Shown: in pieces, positions 26,480 to 36,839 of the stretch
Layout: every line of letters starts with the position of its first letter
Position numbering within the stretch: the first letter of the stretch is position 1
From: Streptomyces sp. LaPpAH-108
Lineage (GTDB): Bacteria; Actinomycetota; Actinomycetes; Streptomycetales; Streptomycetaceae
Length of the DNA stretch: 64,000 nt
NCBI RefSeq assembly: GCF_000373625.1
Contig: NZ_KB891998.1
Span: forward strand, 394,638-458,637
Direction: 5' to 3'
The notes under the pieces: generated by a model
Database searches by the model: none
What the model was told of the DNA's origin: nothing
The model's input: only the letters and a program-made list of their open reading frames with translations
Position numbers and translations under genes: made by a program

Positions 26480-26877
26480 GCGGCCACGCTAGGCGGACTC
26501 GGGCAGTGACGGAACCCCGGCCGGGGTGAGGTCATGCGCTGCGCACGGTCACACTTCTGTCACAGCTTCCCGGCACCCGTTACCGTCGAACTCCGTCACA
26601 CGTATGGGCGTTACCGTTCACCTCGTCGGGGCAATCGAACAGAATTTCCTGATGTCGCGATCATGCCGCTCCTTTTCCTCCGCCGAACGTTTCCGGCCGG
26701 ATTCCGTCACGAAGGTTCGGAAGTTGTTTTGACGGGGAATCCGAGGGCCCTGCGGAGAACCTGACGGCCCATAGGAAATTCACGGATTCACCACACCCCC
26801 GCCGCACACGCGGACAGCCGCCGCCCCTCGGGAGGGACGGCGGCTGCCGTTGCCGGGCGGTCTCGGCCGCCGCGCGC
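26480..26877. other. Low-GC intergenic region
   Basis: These 398 bp are noticeably less GC-rich than the genes around them. They contain the promoter side of the inhibitor gene, two copies of GTTACCGT (26579 and 26608 vicinity), and at the right end the terminator of the Rpf gene. A 42-codon open frame at 26604-26732 has no Shine-Dalgarno and no recognised homologue. Confidence 0.5.
26815..26846 (-). terminator. Terminator of the Rpf/LysM gene
   Basis: CAGCCGCCG pairs with CGGCGGCTG, and inside it CCCT pairs with AGGG around CGGG, giving a long hairpin 32 bp past the stop at 26878. The T-run is weak. Confidence 0.7.
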
Positions 26878-28890
<2,013 letters not shown>

Positions 28891-29067
28891 CGGCCGGGGG
28901 CGCCGGACCCACCGGGCCGCACCCACCCGGCCGGGGCCACCTGCGGGCCCATCGGCGGCCACGGGCAAGTTGGTCGCCGCCGCGCTGCCCCTGGCGGGGA
29001 CCTGACGACCGGGACGGCCGGGTACCGGGCCACGCACACCCAGCCGGGGCCACCTGCGGACCCACCC

Positions 29068-29785
29068 GATCCCACCCGCCCCGGCCGGGCCGCGCACGGA
29101 CCACCCGGCCCAGCACCCCCGCCCGGGCACGCCCACCCCGTCAGGCGACGTGCGCGTCGCCACCTGATCCCCGCAGCCCCCACCCAAGCCGCGTACGGGC
29201 CACCCGGGCCCGCATGCCCCACCCGTGCCCGGCACCCCCGCCCGGGCCACATGCGCCCTGCCCAGGCCACGTGCGAGCCCACCCAAGCCGCGGCACGGGC
29301 CCCGTGCCCAGCACCCCCGCCCACCCCGCCAGGCCACGTGCGGGCCCACCCCATCCCGCACGCCCCACCCGAGCCGCGTACAGGCCGCCCGGGCCCGGCA
29401 CCCTCCGGCCCGGGCCACGCCCACCCCACCCGGGCCCCCACCCCCACCGGGCCCGCACCCCCGCCCGAGTCCGCACCCCCATCCGAGTCCACACGCCCCA
29501 CCCGAGTCCACACGCCCCACCCGAGTCCGCACCCCCACCCGGGCCCGCACGCCCCACCCGAGCCGGAGCCCCGAGTCCGCGCCACCCCAACTCCCGTCCA
29601 CCCGCGTGCGGAAGCAGTCCGAGGAGGGCACCGCCTCCCGTACGCCCGTGCACGAAACCCGTACGCCCGCGCAGCCCCGCACGCGCCCGCGCGCCGCGAC
29701 TCCGCGCCCGGGCGCGAGACCAGGGCGCCCGCCAAAGCGCCGCAGGCCCCCGCATCCCTTTGCGCGCCGCGTCGTTTGGACATAC
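29068..29785 (+). repeat. C-rich degenerate tandem-repeat tract
   Basis: This 718-bp gene-free tract is extremely C-rich on the plus strand. At 29442-29590 a unit of 18-19 bp close to CCCACCCGAGTCCGCAC recurs at least six times. Earlier, GGCCACGTGCG followed by GCCCACCC recurs at about 29270 and 29335. Long open frames on both strands here are products of the skew and repeats, with no initiation signals or protein-like composition. Confidence 0.7.
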
Positions 29786-30193
29786 GTGCACGCATACGAC
29801 ACCCCACCCCGCCGGTCGACCGCCCTCACCCCCGTACCGCTCGCCCGGCCGGGGCAGGACGGCACCGGCGCGCTCTCGGCCACGCCGATCTACGACACGC
29901 TCTACGCGGAGTGGGTCAAGACCTTCCGCACGCTGCCCGGCGACCGCAGCGGCGAGGAGGACCTGGAGTTCACGGCCTTCGGCAGCCTCCCGCAGAGCAC
30001 GGGGTCGTACGGCGGGCACCGGCCGGGGTCGTTCAGCAGCTCCTACAGCGCCTACAGCGCGGGGGCGTACAGCGCGCGGCAGCAGTCGCAGTCCCAGTGG
30101 CAGCGGATCGGCACGATCGGGCGGACGCAGGAGTCCGAGGCGCCGCGCCCGGACCGGGCGGCGCTGCCCCCGGCCCCGCGCCAGGGCAGCTGA
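29786..30193 (+). CDS. Small conserved hypothetical protein
   Basis: A 135-residue protein. The conserved-looking part is ATPIYDTLYAEWVKTFRTLPGD followed by EEDLEFTAFG, then a Ser/Tyr/Gly/Gln-rich tail (SFSSSYSAYSAGAYSARQQSQSQW) that is probably disordered. No membrane segment, enzyme motif or DNA-binding motif is seen. The GTG at 29786 is the only plausible start before the conserved part, but it lacks a Shine-Dalgarno, so the transcript may be leaderless or the start may use another codon. The upstream frame reads into the repeat tract and is not coding. It converges on der across a shared terminator. Confidence 0.6.
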   Translation: MHAYDTPPRRSTALTPVPLARPGQDGTGALSATPIYDTLYAEWVKTFRTLPGDRSGEEDLEFTAFGSLPQSTGSYGGHRPGSFSSSYSAYSAGAYSARQQSQSQWQRIGTIGRTQESEAPRPDRAALPPAPRQGS

Positions 30194-30200
30194 GAAAACA

Positions 30201-30252
30201 CCGAAGGGCGGCTCCGGGTTCTGGTCGGTCAGAACCCGGAGCCGCCCTTCGG
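30201..30252. terminator. 23-bp perfect bidirectional terminator
   Basis: The stem CCGAAGGGCGGCTCCGGGTT... (30201-30223) is exactly complementary to 30230-30252, with a 6-nt loop. It lies between the convergent ends at 30193 and 30270. The plus-strand copy is preceded by GAAAACA, which reads as a T-run on the minus strand, supporting termination of der. Confidence 0.93.
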
Positions 30253-30269
30253 TCGTGCCCGGCGCCCGG

Positions 30270-31754
30270 CTACTTCTTCTTCGCGCCGCGCTTCTCGCGC
30301 ACCCGCACCGAGATGTGGATCGGGGTGCCCTCGAAGCCGAACTCCTCGCGCAGCCGGCGCTCGATGAAGCGCCGGTAGCCCGCCTCGATGAAGCCGGAGG
30401 CGAAGAGGACGAAGCGCGGCGGCTTGGTGCCCGCCTGGGTGCCGAAGAGGATGCGCGGCTGCTTGCCGCCCCGGACCGGGTGCGGGTGGGCGGCGGCCAG
30501 CTCGCCGAGGAACGCGTTCAGACGGCCGGTGGGGACGCGGGTCTCCCAGCCTTCGAGCGCGGTCTCGATCGCCGGGACCAGCTTCTCCATGTGGCGGCCG
30601 GTGCGGGCGGAGACGTTGACGCGCGGGGCCCAGGCGATCTGGCCCAGCTCGGTCTCGATCTCGCGCTCGAGGTAGTAGCGGCGCTCCTCGTCGAGGGTGT
30701 CCCACTTGTTGAAGGCGACGACGACCGCGCGCCCGGCCTCCACGGCCATGGTGACGATGCGCTGGTCCTGCACCGAGATGTTCTCGGAGCCGTCGATCAG
30801 GATGACCGCGACCTCCGCCTTCTCCACGGCGGCGGCCGTGCGCAGGGAGGCGTAGTAGTCGGCGCCCTGCTGGAGGTGGACGCGCTTGCGGATGCCCGCG
30901 GTGTCCACGAACTTCCAGGTCTTGCCGCCCAGCTCGATCATCTCGTCGACCGGGTCACGGGTGGTGCCCGCCAGCTCGTTGACGACGACGCGCTCCTCGC
31001 CCGCGACCTTGTTGAGCAGCGAGGACTTGCCGACGTTCGGGCGGCCGATCAGGGCGATGCGGCGGGGGCCGCCGACGCCGGTGCCGCCGAAGGTCTGCGC
31101 GGGGGCCTCGGGCAGCGCCTCCAGGACGGCGTCCAGCATGTCGCCGGTGCCGCGGCCGTGCAGGGCGGAGACCGGGTGCGGCTCGCCGAGGCCGAGCGAC
31201 CACAGGTAGGCGGCGTCGGACTCGCCGGAGAGGCCGTCGACCTTGTTGGCGGCCAGCACGACCGGCTTGCCCGCCTTGCGGAGCAGCCGGACGACCGCCT
31301 CGTCGGTGTCGGTGGCGCCGACCTTGGCGTCCACCACGAAGACGACCGCGTCGGCCGCCTCGATGGCGTACTCGGCCTGCGCGGCCACGGAGGCGTCGAT
31401 GCCGAGGACGTCCTGCTCCCAGCCGCCGGTGTCGACCACCTTGAAACGGCGGCCCGCCCATTCGGCCTCGTAGGTGACGCGGTCGCGGGTGACGCCGGGT
31501 TTGTCCTCCACGACGGCCTCGCGGCGGCCGATGATCCGGTTCACCAGGGTCGACTTGCCGACGTTGGGGCGGCCGACGACGGCGAGCACGGGCAGCGGGC
31601 CGTGGCCCGCCTCCTCGATGGCGCCTTCGACGTCCTCGATGTCGAAGCCCTCTTCCGCGGCGAGCTGCATGAACTCCGCGTACTCGGCGTCGCCGAGAGC
31701 CCCGTGCTCGTACTCGTGCTCGGCCGAGCCGTCGGGCTGGTTCTGGTCGCTCAT
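30270..31754 (-). CDS. der: Ribosome-assembly GTPase Der (EngA)
   Basis: A 494-residue tandem-domain GTPase. An acidic N-terminal extension of about 55 residues, usual in actinobacteria, precedes GTPase domain 1 (P-loop [12 protein letters not shown], then DTGGWE) and domain 2 ([21 protein letters not shown]). A C-terminal KH-like domain ends in a basic GAKKK tail. Each domain has its own NKxD (AANKVDG; AFNKWDT). Der is an essential GTPase that helps mature the 50S ribosomal subunit. The start is ATG 31754, with GAGG upstream, rather than a longer reading to 31826. It is downstream of plsC (64-nt gap) and probably forms an operon cmk-plsC-der. Confidence 0.95.
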   Translation of the reverse strand: MSDQNQPDGSAEHEYEHGALGDAEYAEFMQLAAEEGFDIEDVEGAIEEAGHGPLPVLAVVGRPNVGKSTLVNRIIGRREAVVEDKPGVTRDRVTYEAEWAGRRFKVVDTGGWEQDVLGIDASVAAQAEYAIEAADAVVFVVDAKVGATDTDEAVVRLLRKAGKPVVLAANKVDGLSGESDAAYLWSLGLGEPHPVSALHGRGTGDMLDAVLEALPEAPAQTFGGTGVGGPRRIALIGRPNVGKSSLLNKVAGEERVVVNELAGTTRDPVDEMIELGGKTWKFVDTAGIRKRVHLQQGADYYASLRTAAAVEKAEVAVILIDGSENISVQDQRIVTMAVEAGRAVVVAFNKWDTLDEERRYYLEREIETELGQIAWAPRVNVSARTGRHMEKLVPAIETALEGWETRVPTGRLNAFLGELAAAHPHPVRGGKQPRILFGTQAGTKPPRFVLFASGFIEAGYRRFIERRLREEFGFEGTPIHISVRVREKRGAKKK

Positions 31755-31818
31755 GAAGTCCGTACCTCGTCGTCGTTCGTGGTGATCGGTGGAAGTGACC
31801 CGTTTCGGGCCGGTTCCA

Positions 31819-32487
31819 CTACTCAAGTGTCGCCCAGCGCCCGGTCAGGCGCCTGGCGTTTTCCAGGTGTGCGGTGAGCCGCTTCTGGATGCGCTCGGTC
31901 GCCTGGTCGAGCGCCTTGCGCGTACGCAGCCCCGAGCCGTCGCCCGCTTCGAACGGGTCTCCGAAGACCACGTCCACGCGCGAGCGCAGCGGCGGCAGGG
32001 CCTTGATCAGGCGGCCGGGCTTCTCGGCGCTGCCGAGTACGGCCACGGGCACGATCGGTGCCCCGCTGCGCACCGCGAAGTAGGCGAGCCCCGCGCGCAG
32101 CGAGGCGAAGTCGCCCTCGCCCCGGGTGCCCTCCGGGAAGATGCCAAGGACGCCGCCGCTCTCCAGGACGCCGAGCGCCCGGGCGATGGCGGTGCGGTCG
32201 GCGCTCGTGCGGTCCACCTTCAGCTGGCCGATGCCGGTCAGGAAGGGGTCGAGCGGGCCGGTGAACGCCTCCTGCTTGATCAGGAAGTGCGTCGGCCGGG
32301 GCGCCACGCCCATGACCATGGGGCCGTCGATGTTGTGCGAGTGGTTGACGGCGAAGATCACCGGGCCGCTCGCGGGCACCTTCCAGGCGCCCAGCACACG
32401 CGGTCGCCACAGGCCGTACATCAGGCCGACGCCGATGCGCCGGCCGATCTCGGCGCCCCGCTCCGAGGGCAGAGCCGGGTCGCTCAC
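31819..32487 (-). CDS. plsC: 1-acylglycerol-3-phosphate acyltransferase (PlsC-like)
   Basis: A 222-residue acyltransferase. Block I is NHSHNID (the catalytic HX4D), block III is [11 protein letters not shown], and block IV is VPVAVLG, all in the expected order. These enzymes transfer a fatty acyl group to lysophosphatidate, making phosphatidate for membrane lipid. No clear transmembrane helix is present, so it is peripheral. The start is GTG 32487, overlapping the cmk stop by 4 nt (GTGA), which implies translational coupling. Confidence 0.9.
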   Translation of the reverse strand: MSDPALPSERGAEIGRRIGVGLMYGLWRPRVLGAWKVPASGPVIFAVNHSHNIDGPMVMGVAPRPTHFLIKQEAFTGPLDPFLTGIGQLKVDRTSADRTAIARALGVLESGGVLGIFPEGTRGEGDFASLRAGLAYFAVRSGAPIVPVAVLGSAEKPGRLIKALPPLRSRVDVVFGDPFEAGDGSGLRTRKALDQATERIQKRLTAHLENARRLTGRWATLE

Positions 32488-33176
32488 TTCCCGGCCCGCT
32501 TCTCCTCGACCAGCGTGACGACGCACTCGATGACCTGGGCGAGGGTCAGCTCGGTGGTGTCCACCTCGACCGCGTCGTCCGCCTTGGCGAGCGGGGAGGT
32601 CTTGCGGCTGGAGTCGGCCGCGTCCCGCTTGATCAGGGCCTCGCGGGTGGCATTGACGTCGGCGCCCTTCAGCTCGCCGCTGCGGCGGGCCGCGCGGGCC
32701 TCAGGGGAGGCGGTGAGGAAGATCTTGAGGTCGGCGTCGGGCAGCACGGTGGTGCCGATGTCGCGGCCCTCCACGACGATGCCCAGCTCGGCGGCCGTGG
32801 CGATCGTGCGCTGCAGCTCGGTGATCCGGGTGCGCACCTCGGGCACCGCGCTGACCGCGCTGACCTTGGAGGTGACCTCCTGGGTGCGGATCGGGGCGGC
32901 CACGTCGTAGCCGTCCACCGTGATGGTGGGGGCGGACGGGTCGGTGCCGGAGACGATCTCGGGCTTCCCGGCGACGGCCGCGATCGCGGTCGGGTCGTCC
33001 AGGTCGATGCCGTTGGTCACCATCCACCAGGTGATGGCCCGGTACTGGGCGCCGGTGTCCAGGTAGCTGAGGCCGAGCTGCGCGGCGACGGCCTTCGACG
33101 TGCTCGACTTGCCCGTGCCGGAGGGGCCGTCGATCGCGACGATCACGGGCTTGGTCGGGGCGGCGCCGTTTTCCAC
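32484..33176 (-). CDS. cmk: Cytidylate kinase
   Basis: A 230-residue nucleoside monophosphate kinase. The P-loop reads VAIDGPSGTGKSSTSKAVA, followed by LDTGAQYRAITWW (nucleotide-binding helix with the Cmk-specific YRA), and VVEGRDIGTTVLPDADLKIFLTASPEARAARR, which holds the conserved GRDIGT loop and lid region. It phosphorylates CMP and dCMP for RNA, DNA and CDP-lipid synthesis. Coupling with plsC links it to phospholipid precursors. The start is GTG 33176. A 14-bp palindrome lies about 90 bp upstream (33266-33279). Confidence 0.95.
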   Translation of the reverse strand: MENGAAPTKPVIVAIDGPSGTGKSSTSKAVAAQLGLSYLDTGAQYRAITWWMVTNGIDLDDPTAIAAVAGKPEIVSGTDPSAPTITVDGYDVAAPIRTQEVTSKVSAVSAVPEVRTRITELQRTIATAAELGIVVEGRDIGTTVLPDADLKIFLTASPEARAARRSGELKGADVNATREALIKRDAADSSRKTSPLAKADDAVEVDTTELTLAQVIECVVTLVEEKRAGK

Positions 33177-33265
33177 GGGAGGGCACCTTCCTGGTGAAGG
33201 GTGGGCGGTGGAGTGCGGGACGCGAGGGCGCCCCGCACAAGGTTACTGGGTGTGGGTCACTCGTA

Positions 33266-33279
33266 CGGACGTACGTCCG
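33266..33279. promoter_or_regulatory. 14-bp perfect palindrome upstream of cmk
   Basis: CGGACGTACGTCCG lies in the 164-bp gap between tyrA and cmk. It may be an operator for the cmk-plsC-der operon or a chance palindrome. No regulator is known. Confidence 0.35.
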
Positions 33280-33340
33280 CCCCGGGACCGGCGGGGACCT
33301 GTGCCCCGGGACCTGCGGCGGATCCGCCGGGGGACCTGCG

Positions 33341-34426
33341 CTACTGCCGCAGAGCCCAGCCGCGCTCGCGCAGCGCCTCGGTCAGGACGGGCACCGCCCT
33401 GGGCTCGACCATGAGCTGGACGAGACCGGCCTGCTGCCCGGTGGCGTGCTCGATGCGCACGTCCTCCACGTTGACCCCGGCGCGGCCCGCGTCCGCGAAG
33501 ATGCGGGCGAGCTGTCCTGGCTGGTCGTCGATGAGGACGGCGACGGTCTCGTAGGCGCGCGGGGCGGAGCCGTGCTTGCCGGGCACCCGGACCTGTCCGG
33601 CGTTGCCGCGCCGCAGCACGTCCTCGATGCCCGCGCCGCCCGCGCGCCGCTTGTCCTCGTCGGAGGACTGAAGCGCCCGCAGCGCGCGCACGGTCTCGTC
33701 CAGGTCGGCGGAGACGTCCGCGAGGAGGTCGGCGACCGGGCCGGGGTTGGCGGAGAGGATGTCGATCCACATCCGGGGGTCGGAGGCGGCGATCCGGGTC
33801 ACATCGCGGATGCCCTGCCCGCACAGCCGTACGGCGGCCTCCTCGGCGTTCTCCAGACGGGCCGCGACCATGCTGGAGACCAGGTGCGGCATGTGGGAGA
33901 CGAGGGCCACGGCGCGGTCGTGGGCGTCGGCGTCCATGACGACCGGGACGGCGCGGCAGTGCGAGACCAGTTCCAGGGCGAGGTTCAGCACCTCGGTGTC
34001 GGTGTCGCGGGTGGGGGTGAGCACCCAGGGGCGGCCCTCGAAGAGGTCGGCGGTGGCGGCCAGCGGGCCGGACTTCTCGCGCCCTGACATGGGGTGGGTG
34101 CCGATGTACGTCGACAGGTCGAGGCCGAGCGCTTCCAGCTCGCGGCGCGGGCCGCCCTTGACGCTGGCGACGTCGATGTAGCCGCGGGCCACGCCCCGGC
34201 TCATGGCGTCGGCGAGGACGGCGGCGACGTGCGCGGGCGGGGCGGCGACGATCGCGAGGTCGACGGGGCCCTGGGGCGGCGCGTCGGTTCCGGCGCCGAG
34301 CGCGGCGGCGGTGCGGGCCTGCTCGGGGTCGTGGTCGGCGAGGTGGACGGTGACGCCCCGCTGGGTGAGGGCGAGCGCGGCGGAGGTGCCGATGAGGCCG
34401 GTGCCGATGACGAGTGCGGTCCTCAC
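33341..34426 (-). CDS. tyrA: Prephenate dehydrogenase with ACT domain
   Basis: A 361-residue enzyme. The NAD-binding motif VIGTGLIGTSAALAL opens the protein. GTHPMSGREKSGP (about 115-127) and HDRAVALVSHMPHLVSS (about 168-184) hold the catalytic and prephenate-binding residues of the family. A C-terminal ACT-like regulatory domain (YETVAVLIDDQPGQLARIFADAGRAGVNVEDV) is typical of actinobacterial TyrA and usually mediates tyrosine feedback. It converts prephenate to 4-hydroxyphenylpyruvate for tyrosine synthesis. The GTG start overlaps the stop of the broken aroH remnant (GTGA), showing the ancestral aroH-tyrA coupling. Confidence 0.93.
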   Translation of the reverse strand: MRTALVIGTGLIGTSAALALTQRGVTVHLADHDPEQARTAAALGAGTDAPPQGPVDLAIVAAPPAHVAAVLADAMSRGVARGYIDVASVKGGPRRELEALGLDLSTYIGTHPMSGREKSGPLAATADLFEGRPWVLTPTRDTDTEVLNLALELVSHCRAVPVVMDADAHDRAVALVSHMPHLVSSMVAARLENAEEAAVRLCGQGIRDVTRIAASDPRMWIDILSANPGPVADLLADVSADLDETVRALRALQSSDEDKRRAGGAGIEDVLRRGNAGQVRVPGKHGSAPRAYETVAVLIDDQPGQLARIFADAGRAGVNVEDVRIEHATGQQAGLVQLMVEPRAVPVLTEALRERGWALRQ

Positions 34427-34542
34427 CGGGCGCCGCCCTGGTGCCGGACGGCGCTCACGTGGGAAAAGCCGTCGGACCGTCGCGTGTGACCGGCCTCGTC
34501 CCGCCGCCGCGGAACCGCCCCCCGGACCGCTCGTACCGCCAC
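34423..34542 (-). pseudogene. aroH (relic): Truncated aroH (chorismate mutase) relic
   Basis: From a GTG at 34542 the frame reads VAVRAVRGAVPRRRDEAGH, which matches the N-terminus I recall for actinobacterial AroH-type chorismate mutases (AVRAVRGAVQLERDEAGHM). It has a GAGGAG Shine-Dalgarno just upstream. Instead of the remaining about 100 residues it continues for only 20 codons (TRRSDGFSHVSAVRHQGGAR) to a stop overlapping the tyrA GTG. The start region and tyrA junction survive while the catalytic centre is gone, so an internal deletion is the simplest reading. The 39-residue product cannot form a mutase. Chorismate mutase activity must come from another gene. Confidence 0.72.
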
Positions 34543-34774
34543 TGCCCTGCTCCTCACTGGCTCGCGCGCCGACCGGTCCCGGCGCGCTGCGTAGGCGTCC
34601 AGCCTAGTCAGCCCGCGCGGCCGGGACGGACAGCAGGAGGGGCCGATCCGGTGACGGGGGGCTGCCGCTTCCTTCGTCCCGGGGGTCATCGGTGCCAAGA
34701 TGCCCGGACATACGGCTTTTCTCACCTTTCACAGGCCGTCTGCCGACGGCGCCCCGTACGTTCGGAGTGACGAC

Positions 34775-35215
34775 ATGACCCAGCCCGCGACACGGCGCAC
34801 GCTTCTCGCGACGGGCGCCGCCACGCTCGCCGTCTGCTGTGTGGGATGCGGCGGCGGCGATTCGGCGGGCTCCACCGCCGAGGCCACCCCCGAGAGCACG
34901 GGCGGCGAGAACGGCTCCGCCCCGGCCGCGCAGGCGCTGGCGCGGACCAGTGACATCCCGGAGGGCGGCGGCAAGATCTTCGCGGATCGGAAGATCGTGG
35001 TCACGCAGCCGGTCAAGGGCGAGTACAAGGCGTTCTCGGCGGTCTGCACCCACCAGGGCTGCGCGCTGGACCGGGTCGCGGACGGCACGGTGGACTGCCC
35101 GTGCCACGGCTCCAGGTTCCGCATCACCGACGGCTCGGTGGCCGACGGCCCGGCCACCCGTCCGCTGGCCGCCGAGCCGATCACGGTGCACGGAAACTCG
35201 ATCACCCTGGGGTGA
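34775..35215 (+). CDS. Rieske [2Fe-2S] Tat-lipoprotein
   Basis: A 146-residue exported iron-sulfur protein. The N-terminus has a twin-arginine pattern ([10 protein letters not shown]) and a Cys-rich lipobox-like end (LAVCCVGC), then a Gly/Ser/Glu linker. The Rieske cluster ligands are Cys91/His93 (CTHQGC) and Cys108/His111 (CPCHGS), with Cys96/Cys110 positioned for the usual disulfide. Small Rieske proteins of this kind sit on the outer membrane face and carry electrons; the partner is unknown, and no oxygenase or cytochrome gene is adjacent. The start is ATG 34775, with GGAGTG 6 nt upstream. It diverges from the aroH/tyrA genes. Confidence 0.9.
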   Translation: MTQPATRRTLLATGAATLAVCCVGCGGGDSAGSTAEATPESTGGENGSAPAAQALARTSDIPEGGGKIFADRKIVVTQPVKGEYKAFSAVCTHQGCALDRVADGTVDCPCHGSRFRITDGSVADGPATRPLAAEPITVHGNSITLG

Positions 35216-35237
35216 TCCCGCCGCGTACGCTCCCGGC

Positions 35238-35993
35238 ATGCACCCCGCCGACCTGGTCCGCGACCACACCGTCTACGCCTGTGTGATGGGCTCCCGGGCC
35301 TTCGGCCTGGCCACCGACGCGAGCGACACCGACCGGCGGGGCGTCTATCTGGCCCCCACTCCCCTGTTCTGGCGCTTCGAGAAGCCCCCAGCCCATGTCG
35401 AGGGGCCGGGCGAGGAGCAGTTCTCCTGGGAGCTGGAGCGCTTCTGCGAACTCGCCCTGCGCGCCAACCCGAACATCCTGGAGTGCCTGCACTCCCCGCT
35501 GGTGGAGCGGCTGACCGACACCGGCCGCGAGCTGCTGTCCCTGCGGGACGCCTTTCTCTCCCGCCGGGTCCACGCCACCTTCACCGGGTACGCCCTCGGC
35601 CAGCGCCGCAAGCTGGACGCCGACGTCCGCACGACCGGCGCCCCGCGCTGGAAGCACGCGATGCATCTGCTGCGCCTGCTGACCAGCGCCCGCGACCTCC
35701 TGCGCACCGGCGAACTCCGGCTGGACGTGGGCGCCGAGCGCGAGCCCCTGCTCGCGGTGAAGCGCGGTGAGATCCCCTGGCCGGAGATCGAGTCCCGCAT
35801 GGCCCGGCTGTCCGAGGAGACCGACGAGGCCCTGCGCCGCACCCCGCTCCCGGCGGAGCCGGACCACGCCCGGGTGGCCGACTTCCTCTACCGCGTCCGC
35901 CGGGACTCGGCCCGGTCGGAGTCAGCCCAGCCGCAGGCGCACCACGAACTCGTGCAGGGCGTCGTGGGCGGTGACGGCGTCCGGCAGGACTGA
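35238..35993 (+). CDS. RlaP-type nucleotidyltransferase
   Basis: A 251-residue member of the predicted nucleotidyltransferase superfamily (DNA polymerase beta fold, RlaP/DUF2204-like group). The core reads ACVMGSRAFGLATDASDTDRRGVYLAP, where GS and the SDTD aspartates are the expected nucleotide and metal ligands. FWRFEKPPAHVEGPGEE, LECLHSPLVE and a helical C-terminal half follow. Some relatives occur with RNA ligases, which suggests RNA end processing, but the reaction is unproven. It starts 22 nt after the Rieske gene. Its last 24 codons overlap, tail to tail, the end of another nucleotidyltransferase gene on the opposite strand, and that tail (SESAQPQAHHELVQG) looks like read-through rather than family sequence. 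Confidence 0.83.
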   Translation: MHPADLVRDHTVYACVMGSRAFGLATDASDTDRRGVYLAPTPLFWRFEKPPAHVEGPGEEQFSWELERFCELALRANPNILECLHSPLVERLTDTGRELLSLRDAFLSRRVHATFTGYALGQRRKLDADVRTTGAPRWKHAMHLLRLLTSARDLLRTGELRLDVGAEREPLLAVKRGEIPWPEIESRMARLSEETDEALRRTPLPAEPDHARVADFLYRVRRDSARSESAQPQAHHELVQGVVGGDGVRQD

Positions 35994-36668
35994 GGCGGCC
36001 TGCGCCTCGTCGAGCCGTACGTGCAGCCGCTCGATGTCGGCCCGTACGCGCTCCCGGTCCACCCCGGCGTCCCCGTGCTCCCGCTCGGCCTTGGCCCCGA
36101 TCAGCTCGGGCAGATAGCCGGGCGCTTCCAACTCGCCGAGCAGCGTGGGCAGATGGGCCTCGATCTCGCCGCTGCGCATGAGGTGGACGCCGGTGAGCAG
36201 GACGCGGAACGTGTAGAGCAGGGGCTTGAGTTCGCCGGTCTTCTCGAACAGCCGCCACTGGGTGGCCGCGAAGCCCCGGTAGTGGTGGGCGTGGTGGCTG
36301 GTGAGGACGCCCGGTGCGAGCGCGGCCAGTTCCTTGTGGGCGTCGGTGGTGTGGACGACCAGGGGCGAGAGCAGCTGCTCCAGCACATAGCCGTTGCGGC
36401 GGAGCATCAGCCGGACGAACTTGCGCAGGTCGTGGGTGACGAGGTCCATCTCGACGCCGTCGCGGACCCAGTCCCGCGAGCGGGTCTCTTCCGGTTCGCG
36501 CAGTCCGACCAGGTCGGCGGCGGGCAGCAGATGGACACCGCGCAGGTCCACGTCGGAGTCCCGGGACGGGAAACCGTAGAGGTGGGCCCCGGAGACGGTC
36601 GCGAACAGCAGGGGGTGGGGCTGTTCCGCGATCACGGGCGTCAGGTCCATGCCGAGAGCGTCGATCAT
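35922..36668 (-). CDS. RlaP-type nucleotidyltransferase (second, convergent)
   Basis: A 248-residue paralogue-like protein of the same fold: LLFATVSGAHLYGFPSRDSDVDLRGVHLLPA carries the SG and DSDVD motif, and LDLVTHDLRKFVRLMLRRNGYVLEQLLSPLVV follows (read as MDLVTHDL...). The family function is uncertain, possibly RNA repair or tRNA-end modification. The start is ATG 36668. The only purine-rich Shine-Dalgarno candidate (GAAAGG) lies inside the inverted-repeat element that begins 3 nt upstream of the ATG. The gene overlaps the end of the convergent homologue by 72 nt. Confidence 0.85.
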   Translation of the reverse strand: MIDALGMDLTPVIAEQPHPLLFATVSGAHLYGFPSRDSDVDLRGVHLLPAADLVGLREPEETRSRDWVRDGVEMDLVTHDLRKFVRLMLRRNGYVLEQLLSPLVVHTTDAHKELAALAPGVLTSHHAHHYRGFAATQWRLFEKTGELKPLLYTFRVLLTGVHLMRSGEIEAHLPTLLGELEAPGYLPELIGAKAEREHGDAGVDRERVRADIERLHVRLDEAQAASVLPDAVTAHDALHEFVVRLRLG

Positions 36669-36671
36669 GGA

Positions 36672-36839
36672 CCTAGGGCCTTTCGTTTGGATCAGGCTGG
36701 ATCAGGGAGCGGGGTCTGGTGCCGTGCATCGCAAGGCGGAGGAGGGCGTCATGGCGGAGCCATGGCAACCGACGACAACGCGGCGAGGCGCGGTGCCAGA
36801 CCCCGCGAGCCCGGCCTGATCCAAACGAGAGGCCCTAGG
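36672..36839. repeat. 168-bp inverted-repeat element (MITE-like)
   Basis: The left end (36672-36697, CCTAGGGCCTTTCGTTTGGA...) and the right end (36814-36839) are inverted copies, 26 bp with one mismatch. A second inner pair (GCGGGGTCTGGTGCCG near 36708 and its near-complement near 36799) extends the fold into a long hairpin. There is no ORF in it. It sits between two genes of the same strand. Its right end supplies the TAG stop of the ADP-ribosylglycohydrolase gene (36835-36837), and its left end supplies the GAAAGG before the nucleotidyltransferase start. Small palindromic elements of this look are dispersed in Streptomyces genomes (recalled, not searched). Confidence 0.82.

Noticed and set aside
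26604-26732. A 42-codon frame (starting MGVTVHLVGAIEQ) in the gap before rpf
   Set aside because: No Shine-Dalgarno, no recognised family and an ordinary chance length for this lower-GC gap. It could be revisited if conserved.
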